DNA from: SCRT01 sp036379455
GTDB lineage: Bacteria > Pseudomonadota > Gammaproteobacteria > Nevskiales > Nevskiaceae
Assembly (NCBI GenBank): GCA_036379455.1
Contig: DASVGQ010000146.1
Coordinates: forward strand, 1 to 64,000
Direction: 5' to 3'
DNA length: 64,000 bases
The translations under genes and the position numbers were made by a program. Of the stretch, positions 44,750 to 54,740 are shown piece after piece (position 1 is the stretch's first letter; every line of letters starts with the position of its first letter). The notes under the pieces are model-generated. The model was not told the DNA's origin. It saw only the letters and a list, made by a program, of their open reading frames with translations, and searched no databases.

Positions 44750-47350
44750 TCACTCGTTCGCGCCGTCGTCACTCCGGCGTCGGGTGCCCGTCTTCGCGAT
44801 CGATGCGCGTGCATCATTCCCCCGCGGCAATGCGTGGTCCGTCGCGTCGGAAGGCGCTGCGGGCTGAGCTTCGCCGTCCAACCAGCGATGGGTCGCCGAC
44901 CTGACCGTGAAATTGCCCGGGCACGCAAAGCTCAGATCCGTTCCGTCGAGCGTCACGGTCGCACCGTCGGCACGCAGCACGATGCGGTTCCTGGCGATGA
45001 CGTCGATGCGCTCCGTGGTCGAGGTGACGTGGACATCCTGGTTGGCGATGATCTGCATCCGGCTCATGGCCGCCCGCACGCGGACCGGGCCGCGATTGGC
45101 GACGATCTTCATGCCGCCTTCCTCGACGTAAAGGCCCGTGGCGCCGCCCGACGCGGCGGAAACCGTGGCGCCGGCGGCAAGGTGCGCGTCGTGGCGGGCG
45201 GCAAGATGCTGCCCGCCGCCCGCGAAGCTCGCCGTGCTGCCGCCGGTCGTGACCGCGATCGATGCCGGTGACTCCAGCAACAGCGCGGGTTGATCGAAGC
45301 GTTCGACGGGCTCGCCCCCGCTGCGGCGGTCGCCTTGGGGTCTGGTCGATGCCTGACCGCCTACCGGACCGTGGTACTTCGCGTTCTCGGCGGGTGAAAT
45401 GACGCCCGTGAGCTTCTGCACTGCTGCGCCGGTGCCGGGCGCAAGCGCTGCCGTCGCGTCGGCGGCCTCTCGCATCCTGACGGCCGCAGCGTGGGCCGCC
45501 TTCAATTGATCGACCGCACCGCGGGCGTCCATCTGGGTCGAGCGGGCTGCGCTTCGCGTCGCGGAGGAGAGCAGCAGGCCTTCGCCGCTGCGGATGGCTG
45601 TCCAGCCCTGCGTGGCCAGCCGGAAGCCTTCACCGTCGCCCGATCTGCGTGGCGAGCCGGGGACCTGACCGAGCTCGAGCCGGCTGTCGGCAAGGCTGTG
45701 GGAGAGCCGCTGACCGAGTTGTCCCGCGGCGTCGTCGAGGGTCCAGCAGGCCGATGGCCCGCCGCGGATATCCCGGGTCCGGATACCTGATACCGCCGCG
45801 CGATGCTGCGCGTCGCCTTCCGCTCCGGTGGCAAACGGCGGTGGGGCGGAAGCGTTGTAGAGGCTGCCGATGATGACCGGCCGATCGATGTCTCCCGCGT
45901 CGAAGCCGACGAGCACTTCGTCGCCGATCCGTGGGATGAAACTGTGGCCGTAGTTCGCGCCGGCGAGCGCTTCCGCCACGCGTACCCAGGTGCCTGAGCT
46001 CGCGTCCGCCGGCGCATGGCCCGCCTGGTCGGCGCGGCTGCCGGTGTCGGTCAGCCCGCCGGGCAGCGGCGTTTTCCCGCGTTGCCAATGAAACTGGACG
46101 CGCACCTGATGGTCGCGTGTGCTGGTCAGGGACTCGCCGCGCGTTCCGACCACGGTCGCTGCCTGACAGCCTGCCGCCGTGGGCTTGTAGCTGAATCGTG
46201 GGGCGATCGGGACGCCGGCAGGGACCGCCGCGAAGCGATTCCGATAGCTTCCTCCGGCGATGCCGTCCTCGTCCGCGAGAACGGTCGTGCCGGCGAATGG
46301 GCGCAGATTGTTCGTGGCGCGGTGCTCGACGGACAACACAACGAAGGCCTGACCGGACAGGGTGGGGTGCGCTGTCAACGTGTAGCGGGCACCGGGACTC
46401 AGCGTCCGCTGGGAACCCTCGCCGCGGAACCGGCGCGCACCGGCCCGCATCGCGTCCAGCTGATGTTGCGCATAGCGGCGCGCCTGGTTCGTCCGATCGA
46501 AGGCGTGCGCTCGGCCGGCGTCGAAGCGCTCGAGTACCGGCAATCCGGGCCGGTCACCGTCGTACGGCGTGGACGCGCTGGCCGCGACCGCCTGCACCTG
46601 AGCGGCGGCCCAGCTCGATGCCGTCATCACGTCGCTCGTAACCCGCAGCCGTTCCGCAAAGGCGGTGATGGCGTCGGCGTCCTCGGTGGCATCCGCGCGG
46701 TGGAATCGCACCTGTGACGGGTTCCCCGCTGGCATGGCGAGGCTCGCGTCGCGGTCGAACACGACGACGATGTGCCCCGGAGCACGACCGTGCGCCTCCT
46801 GTTCGTGCTCGATCCGGTATGAGAGCCCTTCTTCCGCGAGCAGGCGTGTCACGAAGGAGAAGTCGCTCTCCCGGTGCTGTGTGCAGATCGGACGCGTGCG
46901 CAGCTCTGCGCTGACCGCGCTCCGCCAGCGCAGCTCGGAATAGTTTCCGAACACCCGTTCGATGACCTCCAGCGCCGTGCGGTCCTGAAAGATCAACGTG
47001 TTGCGGCGCTGCTTCAGGAAAGCGAGCGCGGACTCGAGCCTCAACCGGTAGCGCGCGAAGCCGCCGTCGGCGCCGAGACTCGCGGCGCGGGTCACATGCC
47101 CGTGCCAACGACGACGGCTTCCATCCGCGGTGGCGATGTGCAGCGAGGTCGGCTTGCCGATCAGGAGACGCGGGTCGATGGAGGCGGAACGACTCAGGCA
47201 GAGGACGTCGAAGCGGCAGCCTTCGTTGATCGATTCCCGTCCGCGCATGCGTTCCACGAGCAGGCCGGGCTGTCCTTCTACGTGGATGCGGAGAAAGCGC
47301 CGCGCGGCGCCGAAGGGTTTCAGCGCGTCGAGCGAGTCAGATTCCGCCAC
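44750..47350 (-). CDS. vgrG: Type VI secretion spike protein VgrG (TssI)
   Basis: 866 residues. Trimeric puncturing spike of the T6SS. gp27-like N-terminal part (~15-400), gp5/OB region with VRVQFHWQRGKTPLPGG and GTWVRVAEALAGANYGHSFIPRIGDEVLVGFDAGDIDRPVIIGSLYN (~430-520), a T6_Vgr/linker part, and a C-terminal DUF2345 beta-helix (~690-830; AATGLYVEEGG-like repeats, DVHVTSTTERIDVIARN). No extra effector domain follows DUF2345; the last 30 residues are a basic tail. It is the last gene of the minus-strand T6SS run, and RidA follows without an obvious effector. Confidence 0.95.
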   Translation of the reverse strand: MAESDSLDALKPFGAARRFLRIHVEGQPGLLVERMRGRESINEGCRFDVLCLSRSASIDPRLLIGKPTSLHIATADGSRRRWHGHVTRAASLGADGGFARYRLRLESALAFLKQRRNTLIFQDRTALEVIERVFGNYSELRWRSAVSAELRTRPICTQHRESDFSFVTRLLAEEGLSYRIEHEQEAHGRAPGHIVVVFDRDASLAMPAGNPSQVRFHRADATEDADAITAFAERLRVTSDVMTASSWAAAQVQAVAASASTPYDGDRPGLPVLERFDAGRAHAFDRTNQARRYAQHQLDAMRAGARRFRGEGSQRTLSPGARYTLTAHPTLSGQAFVVLSVEHRATNNLRPFAGTTVLADEDGIAGGSYRNRFAAVPAGVPIAPRFSYKPTAAGCQAATVVGTRGESLTSTRDHQVRVQFHWQRGKTPLPGGLTDTGSRADQAGHAPADASSGTWVRVAEALAGANYGHSFIPRIGDEVLVGFDAGDIDRPVIIGSLYNASAPPPFATGAEGDAQHRAAVSGIRTRDIRGGPSACWTLDDAAGQLGQRLSHSLADSRLELGQVPGSPRRSGDGEGFRLATQGWTAIRSGEGLLLSSATRSAARSTQMDARGAVDQLKAAHAAAVRMREAADATAALAPGTGAAVQKLTGVISPAENAKYHGPVGGQASTRPQGDRRSGGEPVERFDQPALLLESPASIAVTTGGSTASFAGGGQHLAARHDAHLAAGATVSAASGGATGLYVEEGGMKIVANRGPVRVRAAMSRMQIIANQDVHVTSTTERIDVIARNRIVLRADGATVTLDGTDLSFACPGNFTVRSATHRWLDGEAQPAAPSDATDHALPRGNDARASIAKTGTRRRSDDGANE

Positions 47351-47433
47351 GGCGAGGGCGCAGCGAGGCAGGAAGGGGAGATCGGCGTGGCGCTGCGCTG
47401 CGGTGCCGTGAGAGGGGCATGGCGTGGTGCTCG

Positions 47434-48231
47434 TCAGCGATCGGCAACGCGGAAGTCGGTGCGCCGGTTGCGTGCGCGGCCTTCCGCCGTATCGTTGCTC
47501 GCGATGGGGTGGTCGGAACCCGCGCCGGCGACCGAGAGCGTGGCGGCCGGGACGCCCTTGCTGACCAGGTAGCGCTTGGCGGCAGCCGCGCGTTGCAGGC
47601 TCAGCTCCAGGTTTCCGCTGCGGTTTCCGACGCTGTCAGTGTTGCCGACGATCTGGACGGCGGGGTCGCGCAGCCGCAGGATGGCGGCCGCCATCTCGTC
47701 GAGGATTTCGCGCCCGCCGGATGTGAGCGTGGAGCTGCCGCTCTCGAATTCGATCGTGCGTTGCGCCAGGGCCTCGTCCAGCATGCTCTGGTTGGATGCG
47801 CGCACGCGCAGCGACGCACGCAGGACGTAACCCGAATCGAAGCTGCGCCGCAAGCTGGACAACACCTCCTCGCGCGTCGCTTCGTCCGGTACGTCGCCGT
47901 GCAGGCTCACCGTGGTTCCCTCGATGCGCAGCTCCCCATTGGAGACCCGTTTGAGCTCCGCGCCGATCGTGGCGGTGACGGATTCGTTCCACCTGGCCGG
48001 CGTCACCACGCCGCCCGCGGCAAGCTCGTCGATCACCGCCTCCCGACCGTAGATTGCCACCAGCTTCTCGACGATCGACTGCCGGGCCGCATCGTCTGCC
48101 ACCGTTCCGCGGATGACGACCCGATCCGTCGCAGCGTCTTGTGCCATCGTCGTGGCAGGAGCATCGGATGCCGTGGCGAGCGCACTGACCGACAGCAACA
48201 GTGCTGCGGCGACGGTTGTCAGGATGTGCAT
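47434..48231 (-). CDS. OmpA-domain periplasmic/outer-membrane protein of the T6SS cluster
   Basis: 265 residues with a signal peptide (MHILTTVAAALLLSVSALATASDA). A BON-like middle (VVIRGTVADDAARQSIVEKLVAIYG and VSLHGDVPDEATREEV, two repeats) is followed by an OmpA C-terminal peptidoglycan-binding domain (~150-265: TIEFESGSSTLTSGGREIL, IVGNTDSVGNRSGNLELSLQRAAAAKRYL, and RARNRRTDF). It could anchor the T6SS membrane complex to the cell wall, as TagL-type proteins do. The ATG at 48231 has AGGAG upstream and starts 3 bases after the tagF stop codon. Confidence 0.88.
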   Translation of the reverse strand: MHILTTVAAALLLSVSALATASDAPATTMAQDAATDRVVIRGTVADDAARQSIVEKLVAIYGREAVIDELAAGGVVTPARWNESVTATIGAELKRVSNGELRIEGTTVSLHGDVPDEATREEVLSSLRRSFDSGYVLRASLRVRASNQSMLDEALAQRTIEFESGSSTLTSGGREILDEMAAAILRLRDPAVQIVGNTDSVGNRSGNLELSLQRAAAAKRYLVSKGVPAATLSVAGAGSDHPIASNDTAEGRARNRRTDFRVADR

Positions 48232-48233
48232 CC

Positions 48234-49217
48234 TCACGCTCCTAGGAAGGTTTCGCGGAAGGTGCGGCGTGCCGTGTGCAGTGAAAGGCCTTCGTTGTCG
48301 GTATAGGTCGCGAGCTTGCGCAGGCCGGCATCCGTTGCCACGTGTTTGTCCGCCCACGCCGGGTCGTGGACCGGGACGTAGCGCTCGTAGAGCGTTGTGG
48401 GATCGAACATCGCTCGCAGGTCGCCGCCCTGCAGGCCGCCGAAGCTCACCGTGAGCAGCGCCGGTTCGTCGGTGCGCCGCAGCAGCAACAGCTCGCAGTC
48501 GACCCGAGCGAGAAATCCCGCGATGAGGTCGAGCCACAGGCAGGAGACCGGGTTCCGGTAGAGGGGGTCGCATGGCAGCGGCAGAGCGAGGCCCTGTGCG
48601 AGGCCCACCGGGGCTGTGCCCATCATCGGCTGCAGGAGCACTCCGAGGGCGATGAGGATGCGTCGTACGCCTGAGGGTCGCCCGGGCGCGTCGAGCAGGG
48701 CCTGCAGCGAGCCGACGGTCTGCGTTTCGAGCAGCCCCTGGAAGGTCGCATCGAGGCTTTCGCGGCGGACGTGAATCTGTGCAGGCGTGTCGCTGAGCCG
48801 TTGCAGCTGCACCGCCGGGTTCCGTCCGCGGCGGGCCTCCCGGGTGATGTGTTCCAGATGCGCCCAGGTGCGTGCGAAGGCGAGCGGACTGCGCGACAGG
48901 AACTCCAGGGGCCGCGGGACCTTCGTCGAGATCGCCGCAATGAACGGGAACCGGCGGCCGGAGGCATCCATGCTCGGTGCCAGATGGCCGGCGACGACGC
49001 CGCGCCTGCGCGAGCCGAGGAGCGCGAAGTCGAGCGGCGGAGCGCGATCGTAGAGCTGTTCCCACGTCGCATCGCGCGCGAGCATCTCCAGCGCGCTCTG
49101 CGCCCATCGATCCAGCGGCGCGATCACCGCGCGGTGGTCGCCCGCGGACTGGAGAAAATCATCGGCGCCCGGCAGCTTGCCGAAGTAACTCACGTCGACG
49201 GTCGGCTCGCCGTTCAC
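48234..49217 (-). CDS. tagF: Type VI secretion-associated protein TagF (ImpM)
   Basis: 327 residues from the GTG at 49217 (GGAG 8 bases upstream), overlapping the tssM stop (GTGA). The ImpM/BMA_A0400 domain occupies the N-terminal half: VSYFGKLPGADDFL, LDRWAQSAL, APPLDFALL, GVVAGHLAPSMDASGRRFPFIAA. In P. aeruginosa TagF is a post-translational repressor of T6SS assembly. Here the second half (~170-327) is a further domain with LPCDPLYRNPVSCLWLDLIAGFL, common in longer members. No TagQRST/PpkA/PppA partners are nearby. Confidence 0.92.
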   Translation of the reverse strand: MNGEPTVDVSYFGKLPGADDFLQSAGDHRAVIAPLDRWAQSALEMLARDATWEQLYDRAPPLDFALLGSRRRGVVAGHLAPSMDASGRRFPFIAAISTKVPRPLEFLSRSPLAFARTWAHLEHITREARRGRNPAVQLQRLSDTPAQIHVRRESLDATFQGLLETQTVGSLQALLDAPGRPSGVRRILIALGVLLQPMMGTAPVGLAQGLALPLPCDPLYRNPVSCLWLDLIAGFLARVDCELLLLRRTDEPALLTVSFGGLQGGDLRAMFDPTTLYERYVPVHDPAWADKHVATDAGLRKLATYTDNEGLSLHTARRTFRETFLGA

Positions 49218-52200
49218 GTGTCGTCTCCTTCCGGATGCGCAAGCGACACGGCTGCGCCGCCGGTGCCGCCGACGACGCTCGCCGGGAGCCGGGTGCCCGT
49301 GAGGCCACGTTTCGGGGTCCCGCTGGCGGTCGCCTGCGGGCTGCTGACGATGCGAAGCCGGACCTGCACCGCGACGCCCTCCCGCGACCAGCTGAGGGAA
49401 TAGATCCCTGTCTGCTTGTCGAGCCCGCCGCTGGCCGCGCGGAACAGCTGCGACAAGGCGCCCGGCCCGGTGTGGTTCGCGATGCTGAGGCTGCGGCCGT
49501 CGGCCGTAGTCGCCTGGATCTCCGCGATGGGCGCGGTTTCCTCGCCGCTCCAGACGAACGACTTCCAGACCGGCGGCGTATTCAGGTACTGCAGCTGTTG
49601 GCCGTTGATGTTGATGCTGTAGCCGCTGATACCGCCGCCGGCCGGCAGCGGCTGGATCTCGAATACGGTCTGCGTGCCGGCCGCAGCCGTGGTCTGGTCG
49701 AGCGGTGCGGTCCACCGGGCGTAGTCGGCCATGAACGTGGCGGACAGGTTGATCCCCATGCCGGCCCACTGCCTCGGAGTCAGGGTGTCGCCCCTCCGAC
49801 GCACCAGGGGTGCGAGCGTATCGCCGGCAAACTTCGCGATCGCACCGTCCGGGCCGAAGATGGTGGCGATCTCGGTCGCCGCGGCCTGTACGCGCCCGCC
49901 GCGGTCGAAGGGATACTTCCCTGCCAGGTTCTGCTCGAAAGGCAAGTGGACCTGTGCACGCCAGATCGCGTTCACATCCGCCTCCGCGGGCGCGATCAGC
50001 GCACGGAAGGTCTTGGTCAGGGGCTTCAGCAGCAGGGGCCGCAAGGCCTCCCGCTCACTCGCTTCGACCCCGCCCAGCATCTGCTCGTCCACCCACTGGA
50101 GGCCTGCTGCGAGCTCCGACCGTCCCTCTCCGAGAGTGGCCGCGATGAGCGCACGTGCGCCCGGTCCCGCGGTGTCCTGGTTGCCGATCGCGGCGAGCCG
50201 TGCGCGCAGCTTGCCGAGAATCTCCACATAGCCGGCGAGCGGCGATGGGCGGCCGTCATGCGACGCCACGGCCCGCGTGACTGCCGCGAAGGCCGAGGCG
50301 ATCGTGTCCGATGTCGGCGCGCTGCCCTCCCGGTCCGCATATTCCTGGTCGGAGTTCTGTTGTGCCGGCCGCGCGGGCACAGGGCGTCGCAGGATGACTC
50401 GCGCGAACCAGCCGGACAGGCCGCCGGCTGACGGTGTCGACGGGCGCGCGAACGCCGGCGCGCCCCACGAAGTCTCGTCGTGGACCCGCTGCAGCAGCGC
50501 CGCCAGCGGTGAATTCCGCGGATCGCCCAATGCGTTCATGAGACGCACCGCGGCGTCGAAATCATCCACGCTAGGCACGTCGACGCCCTGAACGAAGGCT
50601 TTCCATTGGCGGATGTATTCCCTGTCGTATAGCGCCCGGAGCTCCTTCTTCACGTGCTCGGGGCTGCCGGTCAACGTCAAATCCGTTGCCGTGACGCTTT
50701 GCAGCACCCAGTCGCTGGTACTGAGCTCGCGGCTGGCGGCGCTGTCGATGGCTGGTTTCACGTAGCCGCGCCATGCCGCGCGGGTGTAGGGGCTGGCGAC
50801 CGGCTGGCTGCCGACCAACGCCGCGCTTCCCGGCACATCCTTCAACAGCGATGTGAGCGTGATCGACGGATAGCGCGCGCCGGCGCGCGTGATGATCTGT
50901 GCGTAGACGCGCTCGATCGCCGACGTGCCGCGCATGACCTCCCGCAGCACGCCGCGCGTGTCCTCTACCAGAGTCACCTTGCCGTCGATCGTGGGCCAGC
51001 CGGGCTCGCGGTACTGCGTGACGTAGAACGTCACGAGGCGTTGCGCCGTGGCGATCAGCTGCTCGCGCGTCATGGCGCCGCGATGGGTTTCGAGCCAGTC
51101 CCGCCAGAATCGCGTGAGCTGTCCGGACAACAGGACCGCGTCGACGCGCTCCGGTTGCCCCAGCATCAGGTAGGCCTTCAGCGCGTTGTAGGCCTCCTGC
51201 GGGTCGGACGGCGAGGGTGGCTGATACCGCGCCTGTGCCGCTCCGGTCGACGCGCGAAGAGTGGCGTTCGCGGTGGCGGCGCGAAGCTCATCGCGGTGAT
51301 CGGCGAGCTGTGCGAGATAGTGCTCGAGATGCTCGCTGGCTGGAGCAAGCATGACGGTCCGCATGCCGGCGAAATATTCCAGCCGAAGCTTGCGTTCCAG
51401 CTGGTCGCCCTGGTACAGCCCGAATCCAAGTGCCAGCGGACGTCGGTGTCGCCAGGCCTCGAGCTGTTGCAGCCGATCCTGGAGGATCAGCAGCGCCTCG
51501 AGGCGCGACGACAGGTCGGCGCGCTGGCGCTGGACGGCGACCGCGTGTGCCAGATCCGCCTGCGCGTTGGCTATCAGCTGACGGTTGGTGCCGTAGGACC
51601 ACGCCCATCCGCCGAGGACCATCGCCAGGGCGACGGCGGTCACGGCCAGCAGCCCCCGGCGTGCGCGGGTTCTTCGCGGGCTTGAGTACCGGCGCACCAT
51701 GTCGCGGTCCGCGAAGATGACCTTGCGGAACAGTTCAGTGAGGAAATGGCTGCGCGCAACCGTTAGCGCGCTGGTTTCGACGGTCGCCGGGCCCAGCTGG
51801 AAGCGCCGTGCGATGCGCTCGGACGCGCGGTGGACGGAGGCCGTCTCCTGCAGCGCGCTGGTGAAATAGAAGCCGCGGAATACCGGTCGGTACTGGTAGG
51901 GGTTGTCCTCGAAGAGGGTCGCGATGAATGTCTTCAGGATCGGCTTGAGGCCGGCGAACTCCAGCGGCAGGGTGAGCAGGCCCGGTGCGGCAGGCGCGTC
52001 CGGAGTCAGCGCCATCTGTGCCAGGGCGGCTTCCCGCAGGCCTTCAACCAGCTCGTCGAAGTGGCGGTCGACTTCAGCGGCGGCGTCCGCGCGTGCGTCC
52101 GCGTTGAACGGCAGCGTTGCCCCCCACACGCGGTTGCGCCCGGCTTCGTCGAGCGATCCGGAGAAATCGCCGAAACCGGCGATCAGGTCCGCCTTCGTGA

Positions 52201-52969
52201 AGACCACGTAGACGGGTGCGATGACCTCCAGTCTTTCCGTCAGCTCCTGTACGCGCTGGCGCAGCTTCGTCGCAAGCTCGATGGCGAACTCCGGGCGCTT
52301 CGCCGCGAGTTCGGCGACGCTGGCGGCGATGATGATTCCGTTGATCGGCGCGCGCGGCCGATACCTGCGAAGCAGATCGAGGAAGCTCAACCATTCGCGG
52401 CGGTTGTCGTCCCGCACCGCGTAGCGTCCGGCGGTGTCCAGGAGGATCCCCTCGGTCGTGAAATACCAGTCGCAGTTGCGCGTTCCGCCGATGCCCTGGA
52501 CGACCGGTCCGCGTTCGTCCGCGAAGGGGAAGCGCAGGCCCGACTGGACGATGGCCGAGCTCTTGCCGGCGGCAGGGCTGCCGATGACCATGTACCAAGG
52601 CAGTTCGTACAACGCATCACGCCCGCGCAGCTGGCCGAGTCGGGAGCGTTTGATGGAGCGGACCGCTGCATGCATGCGGCGGCGAAGCAGCTCGGCGTCG
52701 GAGTCCGGCGCGCGGTGCGGACGGCTGGACAGGGAGTCCGTCCCGGTCAGCGCCGGCGCCATGGCACGCGCCGCCTTGTGTGTCCGGCGCCGGTGCAGCA
52801 GCCACGGCACGCAGGCCGCGAGCAGCAGGGCAAGGACCGCGATCAGCATCCATAGCGGGATTCGGCCCGCGACCTTGACGCCGAGCAGGGTGGCCCCGGC
52901 GGCGCCGACGGCGGCCGCGAGCGCCTGCAGGCGCGGATGGTGAAGCAGATCGCGGAGACGATAGAGCAT
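49214..52969 (-). CDS. tssM: Type VI secretion inner-membrane protein TssM (IcmF)
   Basis: 1251 residues. Largest component of the TssJLM trans-envelope complex. N-terminal membrane pair (~14-58), cytoplasmic GTPase-like domain with Walker A GSPAAGKSS (130-138) and DTAGRY, then a third membrane span (~443-462) and a long periplasmic region (IcmF-related and DUF1215-type domains) that in other species contacts TssJ. The gene is intact. Its usual partners tssL and tssJ are not in the window, so the core must be encoded elsewhere or be missing. Confidence 0.95.
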   Translation of the reverse strand: MLYRLRDLLHHPRLQALAAAVGAAGATLLGVKVAGRIPLWMLIAVLALLLAACVPWLLHRRRTHKAARAMAPALTGTDSLSSRPHRAPDSDAELLRRRMHAAVRSIKRSRLGQLRGRDALYELPWYMVIGSPAAGKSSAIVQSGLRFPFADERGPVVQGIGGTRNCDWYFTTEGILLDTAGRYAVRDDNRREWLSFLDLLRRYRPRAPINGIIIAASVAELAAKRPEFAIELATKLRQRVQELTERLEVIAPVYVVFTKADLIAGFGDFSGSLDEAGRNRVWGATLPFNADARADAAAEVDRHFDELVEGLREAALAQMALTPDAPAAPGLLTLPLEFAGLKPILKTFIATLFEDNPYQYRPVFRGFYFTSALQETASVHRASERIARRFQLGPATVETSALTVARSHFLTELFRKVIFADRDMVRRYSSPRRTRARRGLLAVTAVALAMVLGGWAWSYGTNRQLIANAQADLAHAVAVQRQRADLSSRLEALLILQDRLQQLEAWRHRRPLALGFGLYQGDQLERKLRLEYFAGMRTVMLAPASEHLEHYLAQLADHRDELRAATANATLRASTGAAQARYQPPSPSDPQEAYNALKAYLMLGQPERVDAVLLSGQLTRFWRDWLETHRGAMTREQLIATAQRLVTFYVTQYREPGWPTIDGKVTLVEDTRGVLREVMRGTSAIERVYAQIITRAGARYPSITLTSLLKDVPGSAALVGSQPVASPYTRAAWRGYVKPAIDSAASRELSTSDWVLQSVTATDLTLTGSPEHVKKELRALYDREYIRQWKAFVQGVDVPSVDDFDAAVRLMNALGDPRNSPLAALLQRVHDETSWGAPAFARPSTPSAGGLSGWFARVILRRPVPARPAQQNSDQEYADREGSAPTSDTIASAFAAVTRAVASHDGRPSPLAGYVEILGKLRARLAAIGNQDTAGPGARALIAATLGEGRSELAAGLQWVDEQMLGGVEASEREALRPLLLKPLTKTFRALIAPAEADVNAIWRAQVHLPFEQNLAGKYPFDRGGRVQAAATEIATIFGPDGAIAKFAGDTLAPLVRRRGDTLTPRQWAGMGINLSATFMADYARWTAPLDQTTAAAGTQTVFEIQPLPAGGGISGYSININGQQLQYLNTPPVWKSFVWSGEETAPIAEIQATTADGRSLSIANHTGPGALSQLFRAASGGLDKQTGIYSLSWSREGVAVQVRLRIVSSPQATASGTPKRGLTGTRLPASVVGGTGGAAVSLAHPEGDDT

Positions 52970-52976
52970 CAGGGTT

Positions 52977-54410
52977 TCACGTCCCTTCGGTGCCGCGATC
53001 GGCCGGCCCGACCGACGGCGACGGGCTCAGCAGCATGACGGCGCGCAGGGTCGGCGCGCCGTTGGAGAAGACCAGGCAAGGCTGGCCGCGCGTCACGCAG
53101 TGACGCATCGCCGCGGCGATGACCGCAAGGCACAGCGCCATGCCGCAGTCGCCGTTGGCTACCCCCACGCGATACAGCGAGGTCATCGGGTCCTCGTCTG
53201 GCTGCAGTGCCGCCGCGAAATGCAGGGCTTCTGCGCAGCGGCTGCTGCGAATGTCGGTGTCGGAGAACAGCGCGAGCGGCGCGCCCCGTGCACGGCCGTC
53301 ACGCGTGGACGCTTCCTCGGCCAGCGCCATGAGCACGTCGCTTTGCAGCCGCTGCGGCGCGTCGACCCTTCTGCCGCGCGGCTTCAGGAAGGGTCGGCTC
53401 AGCCGCACTGGCGTCGAAATGCGATCGAGCGTGCCGGGCGGTATCACCAGAATGCTGGCTGCGCCTTCGCCGGGGACGCGCCCCTCCGGCGTTGAGGGTG
53501 CGTACAGGGCGCCCGCTCGCTCCCAGGCGCTGACCTGCACCTGATCCACATGCGACGCCCCGGCGATCACCAGCCGCGGGAGTGCGTCGGCGCTTCGCAG
53601 CGCGTCGCGGCTGAGCGCGTCGAGCCGCCGCCACGCCGGCAGCTCGCCGTCCGCCTCGAAGACTTCGATCGGAACCTCGCCGCGCCGCCAGCCGCTGGCC
53701 TCGAGTTTCTCGGCCAACCATGTGCTGCAGGCCGGGGCGTCGTCGCCGAGCCAGCCTTTCGGCAGCCACCATTCGATGCGGGCGACGGCAGAAGGTGTCG
53801 GCCCCGCCTGCCGTCCGGCGGCGCTCCGCAGGATCGCGGAGTTCGCTTCGAGCGTGCGCAGCGCCAGACGTTCGACGAGCGCGAACACACGGCGGCGCGG
53901 CGCTGGCCAGGCCGACATGGGTGCAGGCCAGGCGAGATCATCCGGATCGAGGCCTTTGACTCCAGCTGCCAGCACCGGCCGGTGCAGAGCGTCGCGCAGC
54001 GCCGTGTGCAACCGCGGTCGTTGCCCCTGCCGTGCCGCCTGCAGCACATCCTCGGGCGCGTCTCCGGCAGGCATCAGCACCTGTGCGTCGAGCAACGGCA
54101 GCCATGCGGCTTCGGCAGCCTGCGGTACCTGGGTCTCGCGCGCGGCGGGCATCCCGCGGGCGGCCTCGTGCGCGCCGGGGATCGTTCGCAACCGCCGCAT
54201 GCCCGCATACGCCAACCCGACGAGGCCGGTGGCGGCCAGCGGCAGCGCCAGCAGCTGCAGCGCGAGCTCATTGCCCGCAGGGATGCGGTCGCCAGCGCGC
54301 CAGCGCAGAAGCGCGAACGCCCAGAGGATCGCCCAGATCGTCGAAACCAGTGCCAGCGCCGAGAGCAGTTTCCGCCGCACGGTCACGCGACGACCCGCCC
54401 CGACGCCCAC
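52977..54410 (-). CDS. T6SS-associated membrane protein of unknown function
   Basis: 477 residues from the GTG at 54410 (GGAG seven bases upstream). Two hydrophobic spans near the N-terminus (~14-32 and ~46-66) precede a large soluble part with no motif I recognise. Stretches such as RIEWWLPKGWL, EVPIEVFEADGELPAWRRLDALSRDALR and YRVGVANGDCGMALCLAVIAAAM suggest an alpha/beta domain resembling a cut-down thiolase or ketosynthase fold, but that is weak. It lies between PAAR and tssM in the same operon (7 bases before tssM), so a structural or effector-loading role is likely. Confidence 0.65.
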   Translation of the reverse strand: MGVGAGRRVTVRRKLLSALALVSTIWAILWAFALLRWRAGDRIPAGNELALQLLALPLAATGLVGLAYAGMRRLRTIPGAHEAARGMPAARETQVPQAAEAAWLPLLDAQVLMPAGDAPEDVLQAARQGQRPRLHTALRDALHRPVLAAGVKGLDPDDLAWPAPMSAWPAPRRRVFALVERLALRTLEANSAILRSAAGRQAGPTPSAVARIEWWLPKGWLGDDAPACSTWLAEKLEASGWRRGEVPIEVFEADGELPAWRRLDALSRDALRSADALPRLVIAGASHVDQVQVSAWERAGALYAPSTPEGRVPGEGAASILVIPPGTLDRISTPVRLSRPFLKPRGRRVDAPQRLQSDVLMALAEEASTRDGRARGAPLALFSDTDIRSSRCAEALHFAAALQPDEDPMTSLYRVGVANGDCGMALCLAVIAAAMRHCVTRGQPCLVFSNGAPTLRAVMLLSPSPSVGPADRGTEGT

Positions 54411-54426
54411 ACGGCCGCTCCCCCCG

Positions 54427-54696
54427 TCACGACCCGTCCACCGTGGCGTGCTGGCCGGCGATGAGCGTCGCGCCGCAGGCCGTTACGTCGCCGTCGCGCG
54501 CGACCGGCCGGCCCATTACGATCAACATGGGATCGCCGCTGGCGATGACGTTCGTGCCGTGTCCGGCAACCGGGCATGTCACCACATCACCGACGCGCGC
54601 TACCGGCCTGCCGCCCGTCGTGACGGCCGGTGCCCCGCCCACGACGGTGCCGCCGTGGCTGGTCCGGTCTCCGACCGCGATGAATGGCTTGCCCAT
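54427..54696 (-). CDS. PAAR-domain T6SS spike-tip protein
   Basis: 89 residues. Cone-shaped tip that sharpens VgrG and carries effectors: AVGDRTSHGGTVVGG, RVGDVVTCP, HGTNVIASG, RPVARDGDVTACGATLIAG, with the zinc-coordinating His/Cys set. It has no effector extension, so cargo would have to bind through an adaptor or VgrG. It is in the operon downstream of tssA and of the M15-like remnant. Confidence 0.92.
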   Translation of the reverse strand: MGKPFIAVGDRTSHGGTVVGGAPAVTTGGRPVARVGDVVTCPVAGHGTNVIASGDPMLIVMGRPVARDGDVTACGATLIAGQHATVDGS

Positions 54697-54740
54697 GGCT
54701 CCCCCGCGCCAGCGCTCGCCGCAGAGTCTTCAGCCCTGCG

